In this document: piece after piece, positions 49,501-59,174 of the stretch
How the letters are laid out: each line of letters starts with the position of its first letter
Numbering within the stretch: position 1 is the first letter of the stretch
Source: Pontibacter ramchanderi
Lineage (GTDB): Bacteria > Bacteroidota > Bacteroidia > Cytophagales > Hymenobacteraceae
DNA: 64,000 nucleotides
Reading direction: 5' to 3'
Assembly (NCBI RefSeq): GCF_002846395.1
Contig: NZ_PJMU01000001.1
Span: forward strand, 1,547,884-1,611,883
The notes under the pieces: generated by a model
Told to the model about the DNA's origin: nothing
Database searches by the model: none
What the model saw: only the letters and a program-made list of their open reading frames with translations
Position numbers and translations under genes: made by a program

Positions 49501-51927
49501 TCACTGTTTTTGAGCTACCGGACCGTTCACTTTTATTTGCTGTAGCTGATAGCCCGTTTCTCCTGAAGCCGTAATACCCTGCACCACCACCAGGTAGGTA
49601 CCTGGTTGATCGGAGGTATAGAAACTGACCTGCTCTGCTTTGCCTGGCTCTATTTGAATGTTGGGTGCCCAGTGTAGCAGGTTTCTGAAATCGGCTAGTC
49701 GGCTGCTTTTCTGCTCCGGCGTGTCGTAGGCCGGGGCATAGAACTCCCGCTGCTGCTGCAATCCTTCATAGGCCTGCATCAAGGCGCGGGCATCCAGGTT
49801 AAAACCTGCCAGGTCGCCTGAGTAGGTTTGGTAACTCACCAGGCCTTCGTAGGTCAGCGGGCCATGGAAGAAACGGCTCGCCACCACATCCAGCTGCTTT
49901 ACTTTAAGGGGGTCGAAGGCCATGATCTTATCGATGTTGAACACGGGCACGCCATCCAGCAGCACCATCGGGTTTTGGCGGAAAATTGATTTGTAAGGGC
50001 GGTTCATCACCATAAAATGGAAGCTGCGCCCGCGTGTTCGCACCTGCACGCCTTGCACATATTCCCGCATCACCTCCTCCATTACTTTAAAGCGCTTGTA
50101 GTCATCGAGCTGGTAACTCTCCAGTGGCTGCCCGTAAAAGGCCGAGCTGTCTATACCTGGCGTATGAAACCTGTTGCGGTAAGCACCATAATAGGCGTGC
50201 TCCAGCTGCACCTGCAAGTGGCGCTCGGTTATATCGCCCACCCTCGACTCGGGGAGCTGGAGCGGTGCGTGAGCAGCCGTAAAGCGCGTCGAAAAAGGGC
50301 TGAGCAGCTCAAAATGGTAAGTGCTGTCTTTGGTAAAGTCAGTTTGCAGCACCAGGTCCTTGTTGCCATAAAAGTCTTTCAGCTCGAACAATAGTCGGCC
50401 GGCTGCATCACTCTGGGCGTTGTAAAAACGGATGGGCTTGCCAGGTGACGCCAGGTAGGTCATAATGCCCGGAGCGGGTTGGCCTGAAGCTTTGTGTGTA
50501 AGTTTTCCGAAGAGCAGATGTCCGTGGTTTTCTGGCAAATAGGAAGGTGTTGCAGGCTCTTTCCCCAGCACGTCATCCCACGTAAAGCGGCTCCACCCAT
50601 GCGTCAGCATCAGGTTATCCAGAGCCTGTAGGTCGGTTTTGCCTGCGTTAGAAAAATAATAAGCGGGGTTCTCAATTGCTCCTTTCAGATCAGACTCGAG
50701 CCACAGGTAGCTGGCAATGTGGGCTTGTGGCGCCATTTGCAGCGAATCCAATTTGTACACAGCCATTGATGCGTTGGCCAGCGCTTCGGAAGCAGACTGT
50801 AAATCGACCTGCACACGCTCGCGCAGGTTGTACTGTTGCTGTGGCACCGCAACCTTCAAAGCCAACTCTCTTGTCGGGTGCTTGAAGTACAGGCGCTCGC
50901 TCACTGGCTGGCCCGCTGTGTTAAACACCGTAAAGTGCGTAATGCCGTCTGCCAGATCTGCTTTGCTTACTCTGAACACACACTTTCCATTTTGCAGCAG
51001 TGCTTTCTCAGAGCTTACCACCTGCTGGCGCGTATGCCCCATCAGGTATACCTGTTCATCCGCCTTGCCTGCCGACTGTACCGCAATGTGCACGTAGTCG
51101 GCCGTAGTATCTGTTAATTGCAAGGTATAGCCGCGTTCGTGTATCTGCGGCAGGGCCTGTTCCAGAGTGCCACCATCCGGCAACTGGAGTTTTACGGTAT
51201 AGCGTTTACCTATCTCTGGCGTAAACGCAAAGCGGCCTATCCCAAATCTGTGCGGCGCAAAATCAACAACCTTGTTACCATCCTGATCAAGCACCTCTCC
51301 CGCCAGCATGGCTCCTTTGCCGCTCTTCCCATCGGTTATTTTAAAAGCAACGTTACCCTTTATACCTGCCAGTAAATTTCCTCCTTCCGGAAAGAACTGC
51401 AAGGTATAGGCTTTTGCTTTCAGGGCCTCCTGCTTCGGCAGTTGCTCAAAGGTGTTGATAATGGATACCTGCTGCTGAAAGTAAAACGCCGGATCAAAGT
51501 TCTTCATCCAACTGGTATATGCCCGCACAGTATAGTTACCGGTTTGGAGTGTAGTCGGTAACTGAAAGTAACCGTTCCCTACGCCATCTTTCATGGCAAC
51601 TTTGGCTTGCAAGGCGGGCTTTTGGTCAGCGTCCAGCAACTCTACATACGTTACCTTGCTCATGTCGAGCGGGCGGTGCAGGCTGCCGTCTACGTTGTAT
51701 ACCTTAAACCATAGCTCATCGCCGCAGGCATACACCGGTCTGTCGATGTGCAGGTATAGCTTCTCCTGCAGCGCTGCTTGCCGGTGCTTCTGCAGGTTGC
51801 TGAGTGCCTCATGCTGTTGGCCAGACTGTGCGTTTACAGTTGCTATACCTAGCGCCAGGAAAAGCAGGGTACAGAGCGTATACCTTCTTCTGCCGGATCG
51901 GGATAGATTATGTTGAGAGGAATTCAT
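49501..51927 (-). CDS. MG2-domain surface protein with TonB-plug-like region
   Basis: About 808 aa from MNSSQHNLSRSGRRR; the frame opens 13 codons earlier. A signal peptide (LCTLLFLALGIATVNAQ) precedes LYLHIDRPVYACGDELWFKVYNVDG, the macroglobulin MG2 motif. More beta-sandwich domains follow, and near residue 660 a plug-like segment (NPMVLLDGVPVFNIDKIMAFDPLKVKQLDVVASRFF). Similar proteins are encoded with TonB receptors in Bacteroidota; the exact role is unknown. It overlaps no gene but its start lies 30 bases before the DUF4249 stop, so the genes overlap and are coupled. Confidence 0.8.
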   Translation of the reverse strand: MNSSQHNLSRSGRRRYTLCTLLFLALGIATVNAQSGQQHEALSNLQKHRQAALQEKLYLHIDRPVYACGDELWFKVYNVDGSLHRPLDMSKVTYVELLDADQKPALQAKVAMKDGVGNGYFQLPTTLQTGNYTVRAYTSWMKNFDPAFYFQQQVSIINTFEQLPKQEALKAKAYTLQFFPEGGNLLAGIKGNVAFKITDGKSGKGAMLAGEVLDQDGNKVVDFAPHRFGIGRFAFTPEIGKRYTVKLQLPDGGTLEQALPQIHERGYTLQLTDTTADYVHIAVQSAGKADEQVYLMGHTRQQVVSSEKALLQNGKCVFRVSKADLADGITHFTVFNTAGQPVSERLYFKHPTRELALKVAVPQQQYNLRERVQVDLQSASEALANASMAVYKLDSLQMAPQAHIASYLWLESDLKGAIENPAYYFSNAGKTDLQALDNLMLTHGWSRFTWDDVLGKEPATPSYLPENHGHLLFGKLTHKASGQPAPGIMTYLASPGKPIRFYNAQSDAAGRLLFELKDFYGNKDLVLQTDFTKDSTYHFELLSPFSTRFTAAHAPLQLPESRVGDITERHLQVQLEHAYYGAYRNRFHTPGIDSSAFYGQPLESYQLDDYKRFKVMEEVMREYVQGVQVRTRGRSFHFMVMNRPYKSIFRQNPMVLLDGVPVFNIDKIMAFDPLKVKQLDVVASRFFHGPLTYEGLVSYQTYSGDLAGFNLDARALMQAYEGLQQQREFYAPAYDTPEQKSSRLADFRNLLHWAPNIQIEPGKAEQVSFYTSDQPGTYLVVVQGITASGETGYQLQQIKVNGPVAQKQ

Positions 51928-51956
51928 CGTTCTAGTTGGTCGGTTCAGGTATGGCA

Positions 51957-53105
51957 TTACTCCCAATAAGCTGGTTTAACATTAGAGCCCTGTACTGTAC
52001 AGTCCACGCACGCACGTGTGCCGTAGGTATAGCCGATCGGACCGGGGCCAGTGCCATAGATTTCATCCACAGGCAACAGGTAACCTCCTGTAAAGCGCTC
52101 ATGCACTTCACCCGAAGCGATCATCACAGTATCAATCTCACAAGTGGGAAAATAGAGTCGCCAATCGCGAGGGAGGTCGCGGCTGTCTATAAAGATTCTT
52201 TTCGTTTCCATGGTCGTAGCCGACAGATACCCGATAACTGTTTCACTGGGGTTTGAAAGGCTGCGGATATTACTGGTCAGCTGCGATGGAAGCGGGTCGA
52301 AAAGGGTGCCGATGTTCTCCGTGTTCTTTTTGAGCATCTCCTGGTATTCGTACGCGTCACGCGTCAGTGCGTACTGCTTCACCAGTATGCTGTACTTCAT
52401 GCTGACCTTCTCTGAATTATAAGGTATGGAGAGTAGCCTGTAGTCACTGATCCTGTCTTCGCTCAGTTTCACAGATGATCCTATTTCAACCCGGGTAGAG
52501 TTCTCTGATTTCCAGCAAACGGAAATAGGGGCATCACTCGGTTCGCGAAAACGCACCTCGCCTTTATCGTAGATCAGGACGGAGTGAAAAGCGGGCCGGA
52601 ACTGCCAGGTTTGCTCGTATTCCCATTTGTAGTACTGTGTTTTATTATTCGGATCGTGAGAGTTCACAAAGATTTTCACCTCCCCGTCCTCTGCCTTCCA
52701 TCGAACATCCCCGATCGTAGGGCTTGACTTCACTTCCACGTAGTCTGAAGCGTATTCGCTACCTGACCTGGTACGGATATAGAGCTTATACTTTGTGTCT
52801 TGCCTTAGCTGCAGATTAGGGTGCATGTAAGTACCGCCCCCTGTCTCATGCAAGCCGAACCGCTCCCCGTTCTCTGACTCTACTATCACGGTAGCGTTTG
52901 TCTCAGCGGGGGGAGTTCCTGTATCGTTTAAGTTTTGGGTACGGAGCAATTGTATGGTCGTGGGGGCATTGGCATTCAGGAAGCCGTTTACTACCAGAAA
53001 GCTACTGGTTGTTTCCTTCACCTCAGGAAAGTAAGGTTCTACGCAGCCACTGAAAACAAGCATTATAAGCCAGACGATTGGGTTTTTCCAGTTCCGGATA
53101 TTCAT
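51957..53105 (-). CDS. DUF4249 lipoprotein
   Basis: 382 aa. The signal WLIMLVFSGC carries a lipobox, with CVEPYFPEVKETTSSFLVVNGFLNANAPTTIQLLRTQNLND as the typical opening of DUF4249, a family nearly always next to a TonB-dependent receptor in Bacteroidota. Four Cys near the C-terminus (CWKSEN, CEID, ACVDC) may pair. It starts six bases after the receptor stop, so it is probably the accessory surface lipoprotein of the receptor. Ligand unknown. Confidence 0.88.
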   Translation of the reverse strand: MNIRNWKNPIVWLIMLVFSGCVEPYFPEVKETTSSFLVVNGFLNANAPTTIQLLRTQNLNDTGTPPAETNATVIVESENGERFGLHETGGGTYMHPNLQLRQDTKYKLYIRTRSGSEYASDYVEVKSSPTIGDVRWKAEDGEVKIFVNSHDPNNKTQYYKWEYEQTWQFRPAFHSVLIYDKGEVRFREPSDAPISVCWKSENSTRVEIGSSVKLSEDRISDYRLLSIPYNSEKVSMKYSILVKQYALTRDAYEYQEMLKKNTENIGTLFDPLPSQLTSNIRSLSNPSETVIGYLSATTMETKRIFIDSRDLPRDWRLYFPTCEIDTVMIASGEVHERFTGGYLLPVDEIYGTGPGPIGYTYGTRACVDCTVQGSNVKPAYWE

Positions 53106-53111
53106 ATCGAT

Positions 53112-55892
53112 TTAAAACTTAAAGTTATAGGTGATGGTCGGGATCGGGTGCCCGAAAATGGACATCTTATAACCCTTGATTTGCCCTTTCTGAGACTTAA
53201 AGTATACAGAGTACGGGTTCTTGCGGCCAGTCAGGTTGTAGACGGCCAGCGTCCAGGAACTGTGCGCTAGCTTTGCTATCTTATGATTACCCTCAATGTT
53301 CAGAGCCAGATCTACGCGGTAGTAGTCCGGAATGCGGTACTCGTTGCGGTCAGAGTACAGAATACGGTGGGAGCCGCCATCGTAATACTTGGCAAGCGGC
53401 AGCGTAATAGGCCGCCCGGTGCTGTAGGTAAAGTTGAGTGAGGTACTGAAACGCTGACTGAAGCGGTAGTTGCTGATCATGGTCAGGTCATGGGGCTTGT
53501 CGAAATTGCTGGCGTACCATTCACCTCTGTTTATCACTTCCGACACTGTAGGGTCGTTGAGGCGTACCAGAGTACGCGAATAGGTATAGCTGACCCAGCC
53601 GTTTAGTTTACCCGTTGCTTTCTTGAGCATCAGTTCCACCCCATAGGCTTTGCCTTCGGCATTGGCTACATCTGTCTCGATGTGGTGGTTCATGATAATA
53701 TTGGCTCCACTCCTGTAGTCCAGGAAATCCTGCATCCATTTGTAGTAAGCTTCTGCCGAGAACTCGATGGTATTGGCACGCAGGTTACGATAATAGCCAA
53801 TTGCCACCTGGTCGCCTACTTGTGGCTTGATGTTGCTGTCGCTTAGCTTCCAGGTATCGGTTGGGGCCATGGTGGCGGTATTGGAGAGCATGTGCACATA
53901 TTGGCGCAGCCTGTTGAAGCTCACTTTAACAGATGAGTTGTCAGACAGCACGTAGCGGGCCGAAAGCCTGAACTCCGGGCCGTGATAGGTGGCAATGGAT
54001 TTGCCGCTGCCATAGGAAACAGTGTCCACGATCGTACTCAGCGACTTGGGCAAACCCGGTGCATATTGCAGCACGTCACGCTGACCAAGCGCCGTAAAGA
54101 AAGAGTAGCGCAAGCCGGCCGAGATGGAAAGCCGCTGGCTCACGTCATAGCGGTCAGACAGGTACAGCGCACTCTCAATGGCCTTCTCCTGCTGCAGTTT
54201 ATCTGCTTTAATTAGCGATTCGCTGTGGTTCGGCACCAAGCTGCCCGGGTTTACTTCGTAGCGTATGGCACTGGCACCAAAATCAAGGGTATGCTTAGAG
54301 TCAGGGAAGTAATTAAAATCCACCTGCATCCCTGTCTGGCTGATTCCGAACTCCATCACAGCTGCGTTCGCCGCGTTTTCGTCATTCGAAATATCATAGC
54401 CGTAGTGGCTGTAGGTACCTGTTACCACACTGTATAGTTTGTTGTGAAAATTGTGCTTCCACTTCAGGCTGGCATTCTGGTTCTGAAAACGATAGAGCGT
54501 GTCGGCTGCTAGTTTAAAACGGTCTTTGCTCAGGTAGCCGGTCAGGTAGAGGCTGTTCTTCTCGTTAATTTCGTGGCTGATGTGCGTGTTAACATCATAG
54601 AATGAAGCCTCGCTGTTACTGAACGACTTATTGGGAATCTTCTTGAGCAGCCAGTCGGAGTAGGTGGAGCGACCGCCCACCAGAATAGAGGTTTTATCTT
54701 TTATGATTGGCCCTTCCAGTGTCAAACGGCTCGTCAGCAGGCCGATGCCACCCGCACCACTGAACTGCTTTTTATTGCCCTCTCTGGAGGTCACTTCCAG
54801 CACCGACGACAGACGACCGCCATAGCGGGCAGGTACGGCACTCTTGTAAAGCTCCACCGATTTGATCACATCCGGGTTGAAGGCGGAGAAGAAACCAAAC
54901 AAGTGCGAGGGGTTGTAAATAGTAGCATCGTTCAGCAGGATCAGGTTCTGGTCAGTGGAACCGCCCCGCACGTTCATACCGGTACTTCCCTCCCCCACTG
55001 ATTTCACGCCGGGCAGCGTCAACACGACTCTAAGAATATCTGTTTCGCCAAATGCCGTTGGCACCTGCTTGATCGTGCGGATGTCCAGGCGTTCCATACC
55101 CATCTGCAGGCCGGTCACATTGCGGTCTTTCTCAGCTTCCACGAGCACTTCTTTCAGCGAGCGAATGTCCTCCTCCACTTCAATATCCAGTTTGCCGTCG
55201 CTGTGCAGTATCACCTGGCGCTTTGTATTCTTAAGCCCCACCGCCCGGATGTTCAACTCGTGCCGCCCTACCGGGAGCGATAGCGAGTAATAGCCATACT
55301 GGTCAGAAGCCGTGCCAATAGAAGGGGACTCAATATAGATGTGGGCACCTATGATTGGTTCTCCTGTATTGGCATCGCGCAAGGTGCCCGCTAAATTCGC
55401 CCGACCACTCTTACTGGCATTAGGCGTACCTATTTCATACAGCTTTACCTCCGATTGAATCCTCTTCCGGTTGTTCTGCTGCGGCAGGTATGCGGGCGCA
55501 GCAAGTTGGCTGCTTCTGCTGGCCTCTTGCTCATCTTTAAAAAAGTTGGAAGGCAGGCTGGTAATGATCGGGTTTTGCCGTGTGATAAAGATCTGGCGCT
55601 GCTCCGTGATGGCAAATTTGTAGTCAGTACCATTCAGGATCTGCGCAAGCACCAGATTCAGAGGTTCTCCATTCACCTCCAGATCCACTACAATGCTATC
55701 GGCTACGGCCTGTTCATAGTAGAACTTGTAAGGCAACCGGGTCTCCAGTCGCTGCACGAAATCCTGGAAAGTCAGGTTGCGGAATGAACCGGTAATGAGC
55801 GGAGCCTCGTTCCGCTGCTGGGCCTGCAATGTTGCCGTTGTGCAAAGGAAGCAACACAGCACCAGCAAAATTGCTCTGTAAAAATGGGTCAT
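53112..55892 (-). CDS. TonB-dependent receptor with STN and carboxypeptidase-like domains
   Basis: 926 aa from MTHFYRAILLVLCCFLC, a proper signal peptide at 55892; the open frame extends 47 codons upstream but runs into the preceding gene. Domains: STN (secretin/TonB N-terminal: GSFRNLTFQDFVQRLETRLPYKFYYEQ, about 28-105), regulatory CarboxypepD-like domain (GRANLAGTLRDANTGEPIIGAHIYIES), plug (TAFGETDILRVVLTLPGVKSVGEGSTGMNVRGGSTDQNLILLNDATIYNPSH), then the barrel ending PIPTITYNFKF with the terminal Phe typical of outer-membrane barrels. STN domains often receive signals for sigma/anti-sigma control, but no such pair is adjacent. Confidence 0.92.
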   Translation of the reverse strand: MTHFYRAILLVLCCFLCTTATLQAQQRNEAPLITGSFRNLTFQDFVQRLETRLPYKFYYEQAVADSIVVDLEVNGEPLNLVLAQILNGTDYKFAITEQRQIFITRQNPIITSLPSNFFKDEQEASRSSQLAAPAYLPQQNNRKRIQSEVKLYEIGTPNASKSGRANLAGTLRDANTGEPIIGAHIYIESPSIGTASDQYGYYSLSLPVGRHELNIRAVGLKNTKRQVILHSDGKLDIEVEEDIRSLKEVLVEAEKDRNVTGLQMGMERLDIRTIKQVPTAFGETDILRVVLTLPGVKSVGEGSTGMNVRGGSTDQNLILLNDATIYNPSHLFGFFSAFNPDVIKSVELYKSAVPARYGGRLSSVLEVTSREGNKKQFSGAGGIGLLTSRLTLEGPIIKDKTSILVGGRSTYSDWLLKKIPNKSFSNSEASFYDVNTHISHEINEKNSLYLTGYLSKDRFKLAADTLYRFQNQNASLKWKHNFHNKLYSVVTGTYSHYGYDISNDENAANAAVMEFGISQTGMQVDFNYFPDSKHTLDFGASAIRYEVNPGSLVPNHSESLIKADKLQQEKAIESALYLSDRYDVSQRLSISAGLRYSFFTALGQRDVLQYAPGLPKSLSTIVDTVSYGSGKSIATYHGPEFRLSARYVLSDNSSVKVSFNRLRQYVHMLSNTATMAPTDTWKLSDSNIKPQVGDQVAIGYYRNLRANTIEFSAEAYYKWMQDFLDYRSGANIIMNHHIETDVANAEGKAYGVELMLKKATGKLNGWVSYTYSRTLVRLNDPTVSEVINRGEWYASNFDKPHDLTMISNYRFSQRFSTSLNFTYSTGRPITLPLAKYYDGGSHRILYSDRNEYRIPDYYRVDLALNIEGNHKIAKLAHSSWTLAVYNLTGRKNPYSVYFKSQKGQIKGYKMSIFGHPIPTITYNFKF

Positions 55893-55944
55893 AAGAAAGG
55901 AAGAGAGCTTGAACAGATTTTGGATTGATCGGAAACTTGCCTGA

Positions 55945-56679
55945 TTATTGACGGAGCGTGTCGTAGTGCTCCGCAGTTTTCCTGATTGCATATTCCCGCT
56001 CTTTTTTGAAGCGGAGTCTATTGGCCTTGGCAAATTTATTCAGGGGCTTTTTCTGATCACGCAGCACCCGCATAACAGAACGCTTGTTGCTTACAGGATG
56101 GTAAATGCCGTCTTTCACAAGGTAAAATTTACTGGCATCCCGATACTCTCCCTCCATGCCTTCGGTGCTTGCACGCTCAAATAGTGTTTTCTCACGTTTC
56201 ATTAACACCTGTGTTTCTCCGCTGTAGAGCAGGTCATAAAAGCCCGATTGTATGGAAAGTCCAGTTGTGCTGTCTGGCTCGATTCTGACAAAGGTATGCC
56301 CATGAAGCTTGAAGGACTCAATGCGGTTCTTTACCAGCCGTTGCGGCTGCCCGCTCCCATGGTTCACAATGATGAGTTCATCCTGCATCAGGTCGTAAAG
56401 CATCGGTACCTCTTTAAACCAGGCTCCGTCGTACTTTACTGTCCCGTTCTGGTATACCTTATCCTGATAGAATTGATGCCCCTTAACGTAAGACTTTACT
56501 GGCACAAAATACTCCGTGCCGTTATACAGGTGAGCGTGTACCCCGATTGCAGTTTTATACTGTTTCAACGCATCATCAACAGCACTACCTACAAAACTGG
56601 TATCAGTCTGAGCGAAAATCGTGAATGGAAGAAGGTTAAATAGAAAAACAAGCTTCAGGTAAGCAAAACTTTTGCGCAT
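55945..56679 (-). CDS. Exported protein of unknown function heading the receptor operon
   Basis: 244 aa with signal MRKSFAYLKLVFLFNLLPFTIFAQ. The mature part has a beta-rich first half (IGVHAHLYNGTEYFVPVKSYVKGHQFYQDKVYQNGTVKYDGAWFKEVPMLYDLMQDELII) and a basic C-terminal tail (QKKPLNKFAKANRLRFKKEREYAIRK). No family recognised. It is preceded by a good promoter and followed after about 50 bases by the TonB receptor, so it belongs to the same four-gene operon. It may be periplasmic. Confidence 0.8.
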   Translation of the reverse strand: MRKSFAYLKLVFLFNLLPFTIFAQTDTSFVGSAVDDALKQYKTAIGVHAHLYNGTEYFVPVKSYVKGHQFYQDKVYQNGTVKYDGAWFKEVPMLYDLMQDELIIVNHGSGQPQRLVKNRIESFKLHGHTFVRIEPDSTTGLSIQSGFYDLLYSGETQVLMKREKTLFERASTEGMEGEYRDASKFYLVKDGIYHPVSNKRSVMRVLRDQKKPLNKFAKANRLRFKKEREYAIRKTAEHYDTLRQ

Positions 56680-57043
56680 AATAATTAGGTGGCTTCACAG
56701 CGAATACAAACATTAAATATAGCGTTTGTTTGATGTTATGACAAACGACTGAATAAATTATTTCAATAAATATTATATCATATCTAACCAAAGTTTGCTG
56801 ATACGCTCACCAGAAATATAACATAACTTACATTCCTTTTGTAGCTCTATTAGCCACACAGTACATACCTTATCATATATCCTATTTCATTTCGGCTTTA
56901 ATGACCATTTGCCGCAACATATACTTTGGCTTTTTTTATGAAGCTGAGAGGCTCAAATTTCAGCGTGAATATGACGGGATTGCATTAAACTACATCTATT
57001 AGAGCAGGAAACTAAACTGGTATCGGGGTAAGTAAAGTAATGA
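56680..57043. other. AT-rich spacer downstream of the GT4 gene
   Basis: 364 bases holding the receptor-operon promoter at 56714-56745 and otherwise no ORF or strong hairpin that I can see. It is AT-rich between 56700 and 56890. Confidence 0.6.
56714..56745 (-). promoter_or_regulatory. Promoter of the four-gene outer-membrane operon
   Basis: On the minus strand TTTG (56745-56742), a 20-base spacer and TATATTTA (56721-56714) fit the Bacteroidota promoter with one mismatch. The transcript would start about 28 bases before the ATG at 56679. The spacer contains the near-repeat CAAACAAACG. Confidence 0.65.
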
Positions 57044-58195
57044 CTAAGGCTTTACCTTCGCCGCTAACTCGTATACTGCGGCTACAAACCTGCTCCAACT
57101 GAAGCGTTGCTTGTACCGGGCTATGTTCTGGGCGTAAATCTCGTTCCTGCCATTATTATAAAAATCGAGTATAGCTGCGGCGATTTCCTGTGGTTGCGGC
57201 GCCACTACATAGCCTACTTCTCCGTGCGGCACCAGTTCTGCAAGGCCACCTACATGGGTCACTACCATGGGCTTGTTAAAATGGTAGGCAACCTGTGTTA
57301 CACCGCTTTGGGTTGCGTGTTTGTAGGGCTGCACCACCAAGTCAGCCGCGCAGAAATAGTGTCGCACCTCGGCATTCGGTATAAAATCTGTGCGGAGCAC
57401 CAGTTTATCCTGCAGCCCGTGTTTTTCGATCAGGTCGTGGTATGGTTTAGCTTCTTCGTAAAACTCGCCGGCGATCAGGAGTTTCAAGTCAGGTATAGCC
57501 TGCAACGCAGGTATAGCCATGGCCTCGAGCAGCAGGTCGAGCCCTTTGTATGCCCGGATGAAGCCAAAAAAGAGCAGGTATTTAAAATTCAGATCGAGGC
57601 CAAGAGCAGTGCAGGCTTCGGCTTTACTTTCGGCGAGGCCAAAGTTGTCGTAGAGCGGATGCGGCAGGTATAGACTGGGTTTATTTGGCTCAAAGAGCTT
57701 CAGATCCTGCTGCACAGCACGCGACATGGTCAGGAAGCCATGGCAGGCACTCAAAAAGTACTTGGTGAAAGGTACATCGCCGGGTCGCTTCTCGTGCGGC
57801 ACCACATTATCGGTAATGGCCAGGATGCGGCTATACCTGTTGCGGCCGATCAAGCGGGCAATAGTGCCCAAAGCAGGCCCCATGAAAGGGAGCCAATACC
57901 TGAAAATAACCAGATCCGGTTTCCGATGCCGAATGTAGTTCCCGGTTCGCACCCAACTGATAGGGTTAACTGAATTGATCAGCGGTTTAATGTTGATGCC
58001 TTCGGGAGCGGGCTCGTTGGTAAACTGACTTTTGCCGGGAAAAAGAAAGGAAGGATACTGCAGGCTGAACGAAACGATCTCTACCTCATCACCGGCTTCC
58101 TGAAAGGCCCCGGCCAGGCGCTCGTTGAAAGTGGACATGCCCCCGCCCCGCAGCGGATGCGCAGGCCCCACGATGACAATACGCCTCCCTGCCAT
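57044..58195 (-). CDS. Glycosyltransferase family 4
   Basis: 383 aa, GT-B fold. The N-terminal domain starts VIVGPAHPLRGGGMSTFNERLAGAFQEAGDEVEIVSF; the C-terminal domain has KYLLFFGFIRAYKGLDLLLEA and FCAADLVVQPYKHATQSGVTQVAYHFNKPMVVTHVGGLAELV with the donor-binding Glu replaced by a TQSGV context. The ATG overlaps the stop of the GT2 gene by one base (TAATG), so translation is coupled. It transfers a sugar from a nucleotide donor to an unknown cell-surface acceptor. Last gene of the six-gene minus-strand operon. Confidence 0.9.
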   Translation of the reverse strand: MAGRRIVIVGPAHPLRGGGMSTFNERLAGAFQEAGDEVEIVSFSLQYPSFLFPGKSQFTNEPAPEGINIKPLINSVNPISWVRTGNYIRHRKPDLVIFRYWLPFMGPALGTIARLIGRNRYSRILAITDNVVPHEKRPGDVPFTKYFLSACHGFLTMSRAVQQDLKLFEPNKPSLYLPHPLYDNFGLAESKAEACTALGLDLNFKYLLFFGFIRAYKGLDLLLEAMAIPALQAIPDLKLLIAGEFYEEAKPYHDLIEKHGLQDKLVLRTDFIPNAEVRHYFCAADLVVQPYKHATQSGVTQVAYHFNKPMVVTHVGGLAELVPHGEVGYVVAPQPQEIAAAILDFYNNGRNEIYAQNIARYKQRFSWSRFVAAVYELAAKVKP

Positions 58196-59169
58196 TATTT
58201 TTTGATCAAACCTGCCCGGTCCCGGATCAGGTACTCATTCTTCTTGCTTGAGGTCATGGACATCATCTCGGCCAGAAAACCCGCCAAAAAGAGCTGCACA
58301 CCCAAAATAACCGCTACCAGCGACAGATAGAACAAGGGCTGGTCTACCACATCGCGCACCCGACCCTCCGGGTATAGCGTGAACACCTTCTGTATGATAA
58401 GCCATAAGGTTATGCCCAAGCCGACTACAAACGATAAGGTGCCCAGCGTACCGAAAAAGTGCATGGGGCGCTTTTTGAAACGGCTGACAAAGGTAATGGA
58501 AAGCAGATCCAGGAAACCGTATACAAAGCGCTCTAAACCGAACTTGGTGGTGCCATACTTACGCTCCTGGTGCTGCACCACTTTTTCGCCGATGCGCGTA
58601 AAGCCGTGCCATTTGGCAATAACCGGTATATAGCGGTGCATCTCGCCGTGCACTTCGATGCTTTTCACCAGCAACTGACGGTAGGCTTTGAGCCCGCAGT
58701 TAAAGTCGTGCAGCTTTATACCTGACAGACGTCGGGTCGCGGCGTTAAAAAATTTTGTTGGGATGGTTTTGCTGAGGGGGTCAAATCGCTTCTGTTTCCA
58801 TCCCGACACCAGATCGAAGCGCTGGTGCTTGATCATGTCATACAGGGCTGGTATTTCCTCCGGGCTATCCTGCAGGTCGGCATCCATGGTGATGACCACT
58901 TCGCCAGTGCAGCGCTTGAAACCTTCGTTAAGCGCGGCGGATTTGCCGTAGTTACGGTTAAAGCTAATGCCTTTTACCGTATTATCCTCGGCAGACAATT
59001 CTGTGATCACATCCCAGGAGCGGTCTGTACTGCCATCGTCTACCAGGATGATCTCATACGTAAAACTATGTGCGTGCATCACACGCTTGATCCAACGGAC
59101 CAGTTCAGGCAGCGATTCCTCTTCGTTTAAAAGAGGAACCACCACTGATATATCATAAGGGTATTGCAT
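58195..59169 (-). CDS. Membrane glycosyltransferase family 2 (DPM1/ArnC/GtrB type)
   Basis: 324 aa. SVVVPLLNEEESLPELV, ILVDDGSTDRSWDVI, NRNYGKSAALNEGFK and ITMDADLQDSPEEIPALY are the GT-A motifs, with two C-terminal membrane helices (about 235-257 and 272-295). Such proteins load a sugar or aminosugar onto polyprenyl phosphate at the inner face of the membrane. Coupled to the GT4 gene by a one-base overlap and five bases downstream of a DUF4199 gene. Confidence 0.92.
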   Translation of the reverse strand: MQYPYDISVVVPLLNEEESLPELVRWIKRVMHAHSFTYEIILVDDGSTDRSWDVITELSAEDNTVKGISFNRNYGKSAALNEGFKRCTGEVVITMDADLQDSPEEIPALYDMIKHQRFDLVSGWKQKRFDPLSKTIPTKFFNAATRRLSGIKLHDFNCGLKAYRQLLVKSIEVHGEMHRYIPVIAKWHGFTRIGEKVVQHQERKYGTTKFGLERFVYGFLDLLSITFVSRFKKRPMHFFGTLGTLSFVVGLGITLWLIIQKVFTLYPEGRVRDVVDQPLFYLSLVAVILGVQLFLAGFLAEMMSMTSSKKNEYLIRDRAGLIKK

Positions 59170-59174
59170 GTTTT

